Source of the DNA: Osmia lignaria lignaria
Taxonomy: Eukaryota; Arthropoda; Insecta; Hymenoptera; Megachilidae
Direction of reading: 5' to 3'
Assembly: GCF_051020975.1 (NCBI RefSeq)
Contig: NW_027478166.1
Span: 8,557,501-8,621,500 of the forward strand
Length of the DNA: 64,000 nt
How positions within the stretch are numbered: the stretch's first letter is position 1; each line of letters begins with the position of its first letter. The position numbers and the translations under genes are program-made. Positions 12,777-24,749 of this stretch are shown in pieces. Under the pieces are notes generated by a model. The model saw only the letters and a list, made by a program, of their open reading frames with translations. It was not told the origin of the DNA and did no database searches.

Positions 12777-15346
12777 TATGACATTTTTTGATCAGAAGCG
12801 TAGTTTTCGAGATATATCGAGATATTTAAAAGTTCCGAAGCCGCACCAACATAATAGAGATACAGAAACACCGTGGCCCCTTTCTTTGAGATAACTCTGC
12901 ACTATTGCGAGCTGTAAATGCCACTTCCAGCTTAGCTGTGCAGAAGAAGAACAACAAGAAGAAGAAATATCTCGAAATATGTCCGTCAGGCCCCTTCCCT
13001 TGAGATAAATCTGCAAATATCTCGGAAACGAAGCGAGCTATGGCAAAATGTTAAGAGACCTTTTTTGTAGAGAATTAAGTTTCCTACTTTTTATGTTCTA
13101 TGATATTTTTTGATCAGATGCGTCGTTCTCGAGATATATCAAGATATTTAAAAGTTCCGAAGCCGCACCAACATAATAGAGATACAGAAACACCGTGGCC
13201 CCTTTCTTTGAGATAACTCTGCACTATTGCGAGCTGCAAATGCCACTTCCAGCTTAGCTGTGCAGAGGAAGAACAACAAGAAGAAGAAGTATCTCGAAAT
13301 ATGTCCGTCAGGCCAGTTCCTTTGAGCTGAATCTGCAAATATCTCGGAAACGAAGCGAGCTATGGCAAAATGTTAAGAGACGTTTTTTGTAGAGAATTGT
13401 TTCCTACAATTTATGTTCTATGATATTTTTTGATCAGAAGCGTAGTTTTCGAGATATATCGAGATATTTAAAAGTTCCGAAGCCGCACCAACATAATAGA
13501 GATACAGAAACACCGTGGCCCCTTTCTTTGAGATAACTCTGCACTATTGCGAGCTGTAAATGCCACTTCCAGCTTAGCTGTGCAGAAGAAGAACAACAAG
13601 AAGAAGAAATATCTCGAAATATGTCCGTCAGGCCGCTTCCCTTGAGATAAATCTGCAAATATCTCGGAAACGAAGCGAGATATGGCAAAATGTTAAGAGA
13701 CCTTTTTTGTAGAGAATTAAGTTTCCTACTTTTTATGTTCTATGATATTTTTCGATCAGAGGCGTAGTTCTCGAGATATATCAAGATATTTAAAAGTTCC
13801 GAAGCCGCACCAACATAATAGAGATACAGAAACACCGTGGCCCCTTTCTTTGAGATAACTCTGCACGATTGCGAGCTGGAAATGCCACTTCCAGTTTAGC
13901 TGTGCAGAAGAAGAACAGCAAGAAGAAGAAATATCTCGAAATATGTCCGTCAGGCCAGTTCCTTTGAGCTGAATCTGCAAATATCTCGGAAACGAAGCGA
14001 GCTATGGCAAAATGTTAAGAGACGTTTTTTGTAGAGAATTGTTTCCTACAATTTATGTTCTATGATATTTTTTGATCAGAAGCGTAGTTTTCGAGATATA
14101 TCGAGATATTTAAAAGTTCCGATGCCGCACCAACATAATAGAGATACAGAAACACCGTGGCCCCTTTCTTTGAGATAACTCTGCACTATTGCGAGCTGTA
14201 AATGCCACTTCCAGCTTAGCTGTGCAGAAGAAGAACAACAAGAAGAAGAAATATCTCGAAATATGTCCGTCAGGCCCCTTCCCTTGAGATAAATCTGCAA
14301 ATATCTCGGAAACGAAGCGAGCTATGGCAAAATGTTAAGAGACCTTTTTTGTAGAGAATTAAGTTTCCTACTTTTTATGTTCTATGATATTTTTTGATCA
14401 GATGCGTCGTTCTCGAGATATATCAAGATATTTAAAAGTTCCGAAGCCGCACCAACATAATAGAGATACAGAAACACCGTGGCCCCTTTCTTTGAGATAA
14501 CTCTGCACTATTGCGAGCTGCAAATGCCACTTCCAGCTTAGCTGTGCAGAGGAAGAACAACAAGAAGAAGAAGTATCTCGAAATATGTCCGTCAGGCCCG
14601 TTCCTTTGAGCTGAATCTGCAAATATCTCGGAAACGAAGCGAGCTATGGCAAAATGTTAAGAGACGTTTTTTGTAGAGAATTATGTTTCCTACCATTTAT
14701 GTTCTACGATATTTTTTGATCAGAAGCGTAGTTTTCGAGATATATCGAGATATTTAAAAGTTCCGAAGCCGCACCAACATAATAGGGATACAGAAACACC
14801 GTGGCCCCTTTCTTTGAGATAACTCTGCACTAGTGCGAGCTGCAAATGCCACTTCCAGCTTAGCTGTGCAGAAGAAGAACAACAAGAAGAAGAAATATCT
14901 CGAAATATGTCCGTCAGGCCGCTTCCCTTGAGATACATCTGCAAATATCTCGGAAACGAAGCGAGCTATGGCAAAATGTTAAGAGACCTTTTTTGTAGAG
15001 AATTAAGTTTCCTACTTTTTATGTTCTATGATATTTTTCGATCAGAGGCGTAGTTCTCGAGATATATCAAGATATTTAAAAGTTCCGAAGCCGCACCAAC
15101 ATAATAGAGATACAGAAACACCGTGGCCCCTTTCTTTGAGATAACTCTGCACGATTGCGAGCTGGAAATGCCACTTCCAGTTTAGCTGTGCAGAAGAAGA
15201 ACAACAAGAAGAAGAAATATCTCGAAATATGTCCGTCAGGCCAGTTCCTTTGAGCTGAATCTGCAAATATCTCGGAAACGAAGCGAGCTATGGCAAAATG
15301 TTAAGAGACGTTTTTTGTAGAGAATTGTTTCCTACAATTTATGTTC
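12777..15346. repeat. Four-monomer HOR, two copies, with 320 bp monomers
   Basis: The copies are 12777-14060 (1,284 bp) and 14061-15346 (1,286 bp). Monomer two of each (13099, 14383) carries GATGCGTCGTTC and GAAGAAGTATC. Monomer three of each (13419, 14705) carries CAGGCCGCTTCCC, and monomer four of each (13741, 15027) ends with the 2 bp deletion giving GAGAATTGTTTCC. The first copy has a second such deletion, in 13099-13418. The 2 bp difference in unit length is therefore explained. Confidence 0.8.
13099..13418. repeat. 320 bp monomer class (shared AT deletion)
   Basis: The usual GAGAATTATGTTTCC reads GAGAATTGTTTCC near 13398, removing two bases. The same deletion ends monomers 13741-14060, 15027-15346, 16957-17276 and 23395-23714. 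All five also carry the CCAGTTCCTTTGAG tail, so a single origin followed by spread is likely. Confidence 0.85.
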
Positions 15347-17920
15347 TATGATATTTTTTGATCAGAAGCGTAGTTTTCGAGATATATCGAGATATTTAAA
15401 AGTTCCGAAGCCGCACCAACATAATAGAGATACAGAAACACCGTGGCCCCTTTCTTTGAGATAACTCTGCACTATTGCGCGCTGCAAATGCCACTTTCAG
15501 CTAAGCTGTGCAGAAGAAGAAGAACAAGAAGAAGAAATATCTCGAAATATGTCCGTCAGGCCCCTTCCCTTGAGATAAATCTGCAAATATCTCGGAAACG
15601 AAGCGAGCTATGGCAAAATGTTAAGAGACCTTTTTTGTAGAGAATTAAGTTTCCTACTTTTTATGTTCCATGATATTTTTCGATCAGAGGCGTAGTTCTC
15701 GAGATATATCAAGATATTTAAAAGTTCCGAAGCCGCACCAACATAATAGAGATACAGAAACACCGTGGCCCCTTTCTTTGAGATAACTCTGCACGATTGC
15801 GAGCTGGAAATGCCACTTCCAGTTTAGCTGTGCAGAAGAAGAACAACAAGAAGAAGAAATATCTCGAAATATGTGCGTCAGGCCAGTTCCTTTGAGCTGA
15901 ATCTGCAAATATCTCGGAAACGAAGCGAGCTATGGCAAAATGTTAAGAGACGTTTTTTGTAGAGAATTATGTTTCCTACAATTTATGTTCTATGATATTT
16001 TTTGATCAGAAGCGTAGTTTTCGAGATATATCGAGATATTTAAAAGTTCCGAAGCCGCACCAACATAATAGAGATACAGAAACACCGTGGCCCCTTTCTT
16101 TGAGATAACTCTGCACTATTGCGCGCTGCAAATGCCACTTTCAGCTTAGCTGTGCAGAAGAAGAACAACAAGAAGAAGAAATATCTCGAAATATGTCCGT
16201 CAGGCCCCTTCCCTTGAGATAAATCTGCAAATATCTCGGAAACGAAGCGAGCTATGGCAAAATGTTAAGAGACCTTTTTTGTAGAGAATTAAGTTTCCTA
16301 CTTTTTATGTTCTATGATATTTTTCGATCAGAGGCGTAGTTCTCGAGATATATCAAGATATTTAAAATTTCCGAAGCCGCACCAACATAATAGAGATACA
16401 GAAACACCGTGGCCCCTTTCTTTGAGATAACTCTGCACGATTGCGAGCTGGAAATGCCACTTCCAGTTTAGCTGTGCAGAAGAAGAACAACAAGAAGAAG
16501 AAATATCTCGAAATATGTCCGTCAGGCCAGTTCCTTTGAGCTGAATCTGCAAATATCTCGGAAACGAAGCGAGCTATGGCAAAATGTTAAGAGACGTTTT
16601 TTGTAGAGAATTATGTTTCCTACAATTTATGTTCTATGATATTTTTTGATCAGAAGCGTAGTTTTCGAGATATATCGAGATATTTAAAAGTTCCGAAGCC
16701 GCACCAACATAATAGGGATACAGAAACACCGTAGCCCCTTTCTTTGAGATAACTCTGCACTAGTGCGAGCTGCAAATGCCACTTCCAGCTTAGCTGTGCA
16801 GAAGAAGAACAACAAGAAGAAGAAATATCTCGAAATATGTCCGTCAGGCCGCTTCCCTTGAGATACATCTGCAAATATCTCGGAAACGAAGCGAGCTATG
16901 GCAAAATGTTAAGAGACCTTTTTTGTAGAGAATTAAGTTTCCTACTTTTTATGTTCTATGATATTTTTCGATCAGAGGCGTAGTTCTCGAGATATATCAA
17001 GATATTTAAAAGTTCCGAAGCCGCACCAACATAATAGAGATACAGAAACACCGTGGCCCCTTTCTTTGAGATAACTCTGCACGATTGCGAGCTGGAAATG
17101 CCACTTCCAGTTTAGCTGTGCAGAAGAAGAACAACAAGAAGAAGAAATATCTCGAAATATGTCCGTCAGGCCAGTTCCTTTGAGCTGAATCTGCAAATAT
17201 CTCGGAAACGAAGCGAGCTATGGCAAAATGTTAAGAGACGTTTTTTGTAGAGAATTGTTTCCTACAATTTATGTTCTATGATATTTTTTGATCAGAAGCG
17301 TAGTTTTCGAGATATATCGAGATATTTAAAAGTTCCGAAGCCGCACCAACATAATAGAGATACAGAAACACCGTGGCCCCTTTCTTTGAGATAACTCTGC
17401 ACTATTGCGCGCTGCAAATGCCACTTTCAGCTAAGCTGTGCAGAAGAAGAAGAACAAGAAGAAGAAATATCTCGAAATATGTCCGTCAGGCCCCTTCCCT
17501 TGAGATAAATCTGCAAATATCTCGGAAACGAAGCGAGCTATGGCAAAATGTTAAGAGACCTTTTTTGTAGAGAATTAAGTTTCCTACTTTTTATGTTCCA
17601 TGATATTTTTCGATCAGAGGCGTAGTTCTCGAGATATATCAAGATATTTAAAAGTTCCGAAGCCGCACCAACATAATAGAGATACAGAAACACCGTGGCC
17701 CCTTTCTTTGAGATAACTCTGCACGATTGCGAGCTGGAAATGCCACTTCCAGTTTAGCTGTGCAGAAGAAGAACAACAAGAAGAAGAAATATCTCGAAAT
17801 ATGTGCGTCAGGCCAGTTCCTTTGAGCTGAATCTGCAAATATCTCGGAAACGAAGCGAGCTATGGCAAAATGTTAAGAGACGTTTTTTGTAGAGAATTAT
17901 GTTTCCTACAATTTATGTTC
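14705..17920. repeat. Four-monomer block repeated at 1,930 bp spacing
   Basis: 14705-15990 recurs at 16635-17920. Both carry AATAGGGATACAG and AGATACATC in the first monomer, the 320 bp monomer in second place (15027, 16957), CACTTTCAGCTAAG with GAAGAAGAAGAAC in the third, and ATGTGCGTCAGG in the fourth. Two further monomers (15991, 16313) separate the copies. Continuation into 17921 differs, so this is a displaced block rather than a full six-monomer tandem. Confidence 0.8.
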
Positions 17921-18564
17921 TATGACATTTTTTGATCAGAAGCGTAGTTTTCGAGATATATCGAGATATTTAAAAGTTCCGAAGCCGCACCAACATAATA
18001 GAGATACAGAAACACCGTGGCCCCTTTCTTTGAGATAACTCTGCACTATTGCCAGCTGTAAATGCCACTTCCAGCTTAGCTGTGCAGAAGAAGAACAACA
18101 AGAAGAAGAAATATCTCGAAATATGTCCGTCAGGCCCCTGCCCTTGAGATATATCTGCAAATATCTCGGAAACGAAGCGAGCAATGGCAAAATGTTAAGA
18201 GACCTTTTTTGTAGAGAATTATGTTTCCTACAATTTATGTTCTATGATATTTTTTGATCAGAAGCGTAGTTTTCGAGATATATCGAGATATTTAAAGGTT
18301 CCGAAGCCGCACCAACATAATAGAGATACAGAAACACCGTGGCCCCTTTCTTTGAGATAACTCTGCACTAGTGCGAGCCGCAAATGCCACTTACAGCTTA
18401 GCTGTGCAGAAGAAGAACAACGAGAAGAAGAAATATCTCGATATATGTCCGTCAGGCCCCTTCCCTTGAAATAAATCTGCAAATATCTCGGAAACGAAGC
18501 GAGCTATGGCAAAATGTTAAGAGACCTTTTTTGTAGAGAATTAAGTTTCCTACTTTTTATGTTC
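17921..18564. repeat. Two-monomer module, recurring at 19853 and 23715
   Basis: The pair has CAGGCCCCTGCCC in the first monomer and TTAAAGGTTCC with CCACTTACAGCT and CAACGAGAAG in the second. It occurs at 17921-18564, 19853-20496 and 23715-24358. The first two copies are six monomers apart (1,932 bp) and also share GCCAGCTGTAAATG, while 23715 has GCGAGCTGTAAATG. The three copies sit in otherwise different neighbourhoods. Confidence 0.7.
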
Positions 18565-20496
18565 TATGATATTTTTCGATCAGAGGCGTAGTTCTCGAGA
18601 TATATCAAGATATTTAAAAGTTCCGAAGCCGCACCAACATAATAGAGATACAGAAACACCGTGGCCCCTTTCTTTGAGATAACTCTGCACGATTGCGAGC
18701 TGGAAATGCCACTTCCAGTTTAGCTGTGCAGAAGAAGAACAACAAGAAGAAGAAATATCTCGAAATATGTCCGTCAGGCCGCTTCCCTTGAGATACATCT
18801 GCAAATATCTCGGAAACGAAGCGAGCTATGGCAAAATGTTAAGAGACCTTTTTTGTAGAAAATTAAGTTTCCTACTTTTTATGTTCCATGATATTTTTCG
18901 ATCAGAGGCGTAGTTCTCGAGATATATCAAGATATTTAAAAGTTCCGAAGCCGCACCAACATAATAGAGATACAGAAACACCGTGGCCCCTTTCTTTGAG
19001 ATAACTCTGCACGATTGCGAGCTGGAAATGCCACTTCCAGTTTAGCTGTGCAGAAGAAGAACAACAAGAAGAAGAAATATCTCGAAATATGTCCGTCAGG
19101 CCAGTTCCTTTGAGCTGAATCTGCAAATATCTCGGAAACGAAGCGAGCTATGGCAAAATGTTAAGAGACGTTTTTTGTAGAGAATTATGTTTCCTACAAT
19201 TTATGTTCTATGATATTTTTTGATCAGAAGCGTAGTTTTCGAGATATATCGAGATATTTAAAAGTTCCGAAGCCGCACCAACATAATAGGGATACAGAAA
19301 CACCGTGGCCCCTTTCTTTGAGATAACTCTGCACTAGTGCGAGCCGCTAATGCCACTTCCAGCTTAGCTGTGCAGAAGAAGAACAACAAGAAGAAGAAAT
19401 ATCTCGAAATATGTCCGTCAGGCGCCTTCCCTTGAGATAAATCTGCAAATATCTCGGAAACAAAGCGAGATATGGCAAAATGTTAAGAGACCTTTTTTGT
19501 AGAAAATTAGGTTTCCTACTTTTTATGTTCTATGATATTTTTTGTTCAGATGCGTAGTTCTCGAGATATATCGAGATATTTAAAAGTTCCGAAGCCGCAC
19601 CAACATAATAGAGATACAGAAACACCGTGGCCCCTTTCTTTGAGATAACTCTGCACTAGTGCGAGCTGCAAATGCCACTTCCAGCTTAGCTGTGCAGAAG
19701 AAGAACAACAAGAAGAAGAAATATCTCGAAATATATCCGTCAGGCCCCTTCCCTTGAGATAAATCTGCAAATATCTCGGAAACGAAGCGAGCTATGGCAA
19801 AATGTTAAGAGATCTTTTTTGTAGAGAATTAAGTTTCCTACTTTTTATGTTCTATGATATTTTTCGATCAGAGGCGTAGTTCTCGAGATATATCAAGATA
19901 TTTAAAAGTTCCGAAGCCGCACCAACATAATAGAGATACAGAAACACCGTGGCCCCTTTCTTTGAGATAACTCTGCACTATTGCCAGCTGTAAATGCCAC
20001 TTCCAGCTTAGCTGTGCAGAAGAAGAACAACAAGAAGAAGAAATATCTCGAAATATGTCCGTCAGGCCCCTGCCCTTGAGATATATCTGCAAATATCTCG
20101 GAAACGAAGCGAGCTATGGCAAAATGTTAAGAGACCTTTTTTGTAGAGAATTATGTTTCCTACAATTTATGTTCTATGATATTTTTTGATCAGAAGCGTA
20201 GTTTTCGAGATATATCGAGATATTTAAAGGTTCCGAAGCCGCACCAACATAATAGAGATACAGAAACACCGTGGCCCCTTTCTTTGAGATAACTCTGCAC
20301 TAGTGCGAGCCGCAAATGCCACTTACAGCTTAGCTGTGCAGAAGAAGAACAACGAGAAGAAGAAATATCTCGAAATATGTCCGTCAGGCCCCTTCCCTTG
20401 AGATAAATCTGCAAATATCTCGGAAACGAAGCGAGCTATGGCAAAATGTTAAGAGACCTTTTTTGTAGAGAATTAAGTTTCCTACATTTTATGTTC

Positions 20497-22750
20497 TATG
20501 ATATTTTTTGATCAGATGCGTAGTTCTCGAGATGTATCAAGATATTTAAAAGTTCCGAAGCCGCACCAACATAATAGAGATACAGAAACACCGTGGCCCC
20601 TTTCTTTGAGATAACTCTGCACTATTGCGCGCTGCAAATGCCACTTCCAGCTTAGCTGTGCAGAAGAAGAACAACAAGAAGAAGAAATATCTCGAAATAT
20701 GTCCGTCAGGCCCCTTCCCTTGAGATAAATCTGCAAATATCTCGGAAACGAAGCGAGCTATGGCAAAATGTTAAGAGACCTTTTTTGTAGAGAATTAAGT
20801 TTCCTACTTTTTACGTTCTATGATATTCTTCGATCAGAGGCGTAGTTCTCGAGATATATCAAGATATTTAAAAGTTCCGAAGCCGCACCAACATAATAGA
20901 GATACAGAAACACCGTGGCCCCGTTCTTTGAGATAACTCTGCACGATTGCGAGCTGGAAATGCCACTTCCAGTTTAGCTGTGCAGAAGAAGAACAACAAG
21001 AAGAAGAAATATCTCGAAATATGTCCATCAGGACCCTTCCCTTGAGATAAATCTGCAAATATCTCGGAAACGAAGCGAGCTATGGCAAAATGTTAAGAGA
21101 CCTTTTTTGTAGAGAATAAAGTTTCCTACAATTTACGTTCTATGATATTTTTTGATCAGAGGCGTAGTTCTCGAGATATATCAAGATATTTAAAAGTTCC
21201 GAAGCCGCACCAACATAATAGAGATACAGAAACACCGTGGCCCCTTTCTTTGAGATAACTCTGCACTATTGCGAGCTGCAAATGCCACTTCCAGCTTAGC
21301 TGTGCAGAGGAAGAACAACAAGAAGAAGAAATATCTCGAAATATGTCCGTCAGGCCAGTTCCTTTGAGCTGAATCTGCAAATATCTCGGAAACGAAGCGA
21401 GCTATGGCAAAATGTTAAGAGACCTTTTTTGTAGAGAATTAAGTTTCCTACTTTTTACGTTCTATGATATTCTTCGATCAGAGGCGTAGTTCTCGAGATA
21501 TATCAAGATATTTAAAAGTTCCGAAGCCGCACCAACATAATAGAGATAAAGAAACACCGTGGCCCCGTTCTTTGAGATAACTCTGCACGATTGCGAGCTG
21601 GAAATGCCACTTCCAGTTTAGCTGTGCAGAAGAAGAACAACAAGAAGAAGAAATATCTCGAAATATGTCCGACAGGCCCCTTCCCTTGAGATAAATCTGC
21701 AAATATCTCGGAAACGAAGCGAGCTATGGCGAAATGTTAAGAGACCTTTTTTGTAGAGAATTAAGTTTCCTACTTTTTATCTTCTATGATATTTTTTGAT
21801 CAGATGCGTAGTTCTCGAGATGTATCAAGATATTTAAAAGTTCCGAAGCCGCACCAACATAATAGAGATACAGAAACACCGTGGCCCCTTTCTTTGAGAT
21901 AACTCTGCACTATTGCGCGCTGCAAATGCCACTTCCAGCTTAGCTGTGCAGAAGAAGAACAACAAGAAGAAGAAATATCTCGAAATATGTCCGTCAGGCC
22001 CCTTCCCTTGAGATAAATCTGCAAATATCTCGGAAACGAAGCGAGCTATGGCAAAATGTTAAGAGACCTTTTTTGTAGAGAATTAAGTTTCCTACTTTTT
22101 ACGTTCTATGATATTCTTCGATCAGAGGCGTAGTTCTCGAGATATATCAAGATATTTAAAAGTTCCGAAGCCGCACCAACATAATAGAGATACAGAAACA
22201 CCGTGGCCCCGTTCTTTGAGATAACTCTGCACGATTGCGAGCTGGAAATGCCACTTCCAGTTTAGCTGTGCAGAAGAAGAACAACAAGAAGAAGAAATAT
22301 CTCGAAATATGTCCATCAGGACCCTTCCCTTGAGATAAATCTGCAAATATCTCGGAAACGAAGCGAGCTATGGCAAAATGTTAAGAGACCTTTTTTGTAG
22401 AGAATAAAGTTTCCTACAATTTACGTTCTATGATATTTTTTGATCAGAGGCGTAGTTCTCGAGATATATCAAGATATTTAAAAGTTCCGAAGCCGCACCA
22501 ACATAATAGAGATACAGAAACACCGTGGCCCCTTTCTTTGAGATAACTCTGCACTATTGCGAGCTGCAAATGCCACTTCCAGCTTAGCTGTGCAGAGGAA
22601 GAACAACAAGAAGAAGAAATATCTCGAAATATGTCCGTCAGGCCAGTTCCTTTGAGCTGAATCTGCAAATATCTCGGACACGAAGCGAGCTATGGCAAAA
22701 TGTTAAGAGACGTTTTTTGTAGAGAATTATGTTTCCTACAATTTATGTTC
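20497..22750. repeat. Four-monomer HOR, one full and one three-quarter copy
   Basis: 20497-21784 is followed by 21785-22750 with the first three monomers repeated in order at 1,288 bp spacing. Markers are GAGATGTATCAAG (20497, 21785), GATATTCTTCG with CCCCGTTCTTTG and CATCAGGACCC (20819, 22107), and GAATAAAGTTTCC just before the third (21141, 22429). The fourth monomer (21463) is not repeated. Confidence 0.8.
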
Positions 22751-24749
22751 TATGATATTTTTTGATCAGAAGCGTAGTTTTCGAGATATATCGAGGTATT
22801 TAAAAGTTCCGAAGCCGCACCAACATAATAGGGATACAGAAACACCGTGGCCCCTTTCTTTGAGATAACTCTGCACTAGTGCGAGCCGCAAATGCCACTT
22901 CCAGCTTAGCTGTGCAGAAGAAGAACAACAAGAAGAAGAAATATCTCGAAATATGTCCGTCAGGCCCCTTCCCTTGAGATAAATCTGCAAATATCTCGGA
23001 AACGAAGCGAGCTATGGCGAAATGGTAAGAGAACTTTTTTGTAGAGAATTAAGTTTCCTACTTTTTATGTTCTATGATATTCTTCGATCAGAGGCGTAGT
23101 TCTCGAGATATATCAAGATATTTAAAGGTTCCGAAGCCGCACCAACATAATAGAGATACAGAAACACCGTGGCCCCTTTCTTTGAGATAACTCTGCACTA
23201 GTGCGAGCCGCAAATGCCACTTACAGCTTAGCTGTGCAGAAGAAGAACAACAAGAAGAAGAAATATCTCGAAATATGTCCGTCAGGCCGCTTCCCTTGAG
23301 ATAAATCTGCAAATATCTCGGAAACGAAGCGAGCTATGGCAAAATGTTAAGAGACCTTTTTTGTAGAGAATTAAGTTTCCTACTTTTTATGTTCTATGAT
23401 ATTCTTCGATCAGAGGCGTAGTTCTCGAGATATATCAAGATATTTAAAAGTTCCGAAGCCGCACCAACATAATAGAGATACAGAAACACCGTGGCCCCTT
23501 TCTTTGAGATAACTCTGCACGATTGCGAGCTGGAAATGCCACTTCCAGTTTAGCTGTGCAGAAGAAGAACAACAAGAAGAAGAAATATCTCGAAATATGT
23601 CCGTCAGGCCAGTTCCTTTGAGCTGAATCTGCAAATATCTCGGAAACGAAGCGAGCTATGGCAAAATGTTAAGAGACGTTTTTTGTAGAGAATTGTTTCC
23701 TACAATTTATGTTCTATGATATTTTTTGATCAGAAGCGTAGTTTTCGAGATATATCGAGATATTTAAAAGTTCCGAAGCCGCACCAACATAATAGAGATA
23801 CAGAAACACCGTGGCCCCTTTCTTTGAGATAACTCTGCACTATTGCGAGCTGTAAATGCCACTTCCAGCTTAGCTGTGCAGAAGAAGAACAACAAGAAGA
23901 AGAAATATCTCGAAATATGTCCGTCAGGCCCCTGCCCTTGAGATATATCTGCAAATATCTCGGAAACGAAGCGAGCTATGGCAAAATGATAAGAGACCTT
24001 TTTTGTAGAGAATTATGTTTCCTACAATTTATGTTCTATGATATTTTTTGATCAGAAGCGTAGTTTTCGAGATATATCGAGATATTTAAAGGTTCCGAAG
24101 CCGCACCAACATAATAGAGATACAGAAACACCGTGGCCCCTTTCTTTGAGATAACTCTGCACTAGTGCGAGCCGCAAATGCCACTTACAGCTCAGCTGTG
24201 CAGAAGAAGAACAACGAGAAGAAGAAATATCTCGAAATATGTCCGTCAGGCCCCTTCCCTTGAGATAAATCTGCAAATATCTCGGAAACGAAGCGAGCTA
24301 TGGCAAAATGTTAAGAGACCTTTTTTGTAGAGAATTAAGTTTCCTACATTTTATGTTCTATGATATTTTTTGATCAGATGCGTAGTTCTCGAGATATATC
24401 AAGATATTTAAAAGTTCCGAAGCCGCACCAACATAATAGAGATACAGAAACACCGTGGCTCCTTTCTTTGAGATAACTCTGCACTATTGCGAGCTGGAAA
24501 TGCCACTTCCAGTTTAGCTGTGCAGAAGAAGAACAACAAGAAGAAGAAATATCTCGAAATATGTCCGTCAGGCCCCTGCCCTTGAGATATATCTGCAAAT
24601 ATCTCGGAAACGAAGCGAGCTATGGCAAAATGTTAAGCGACCTTTTTTGTAGAGAATTAAGTGTCCTACTTTTTATGTTCTATGATATTTTTTGATCAGA
24701 TGCGTAGTTCTCGAGATATATCAAGATATTTAAAAGTTCCGAAGCCCCA

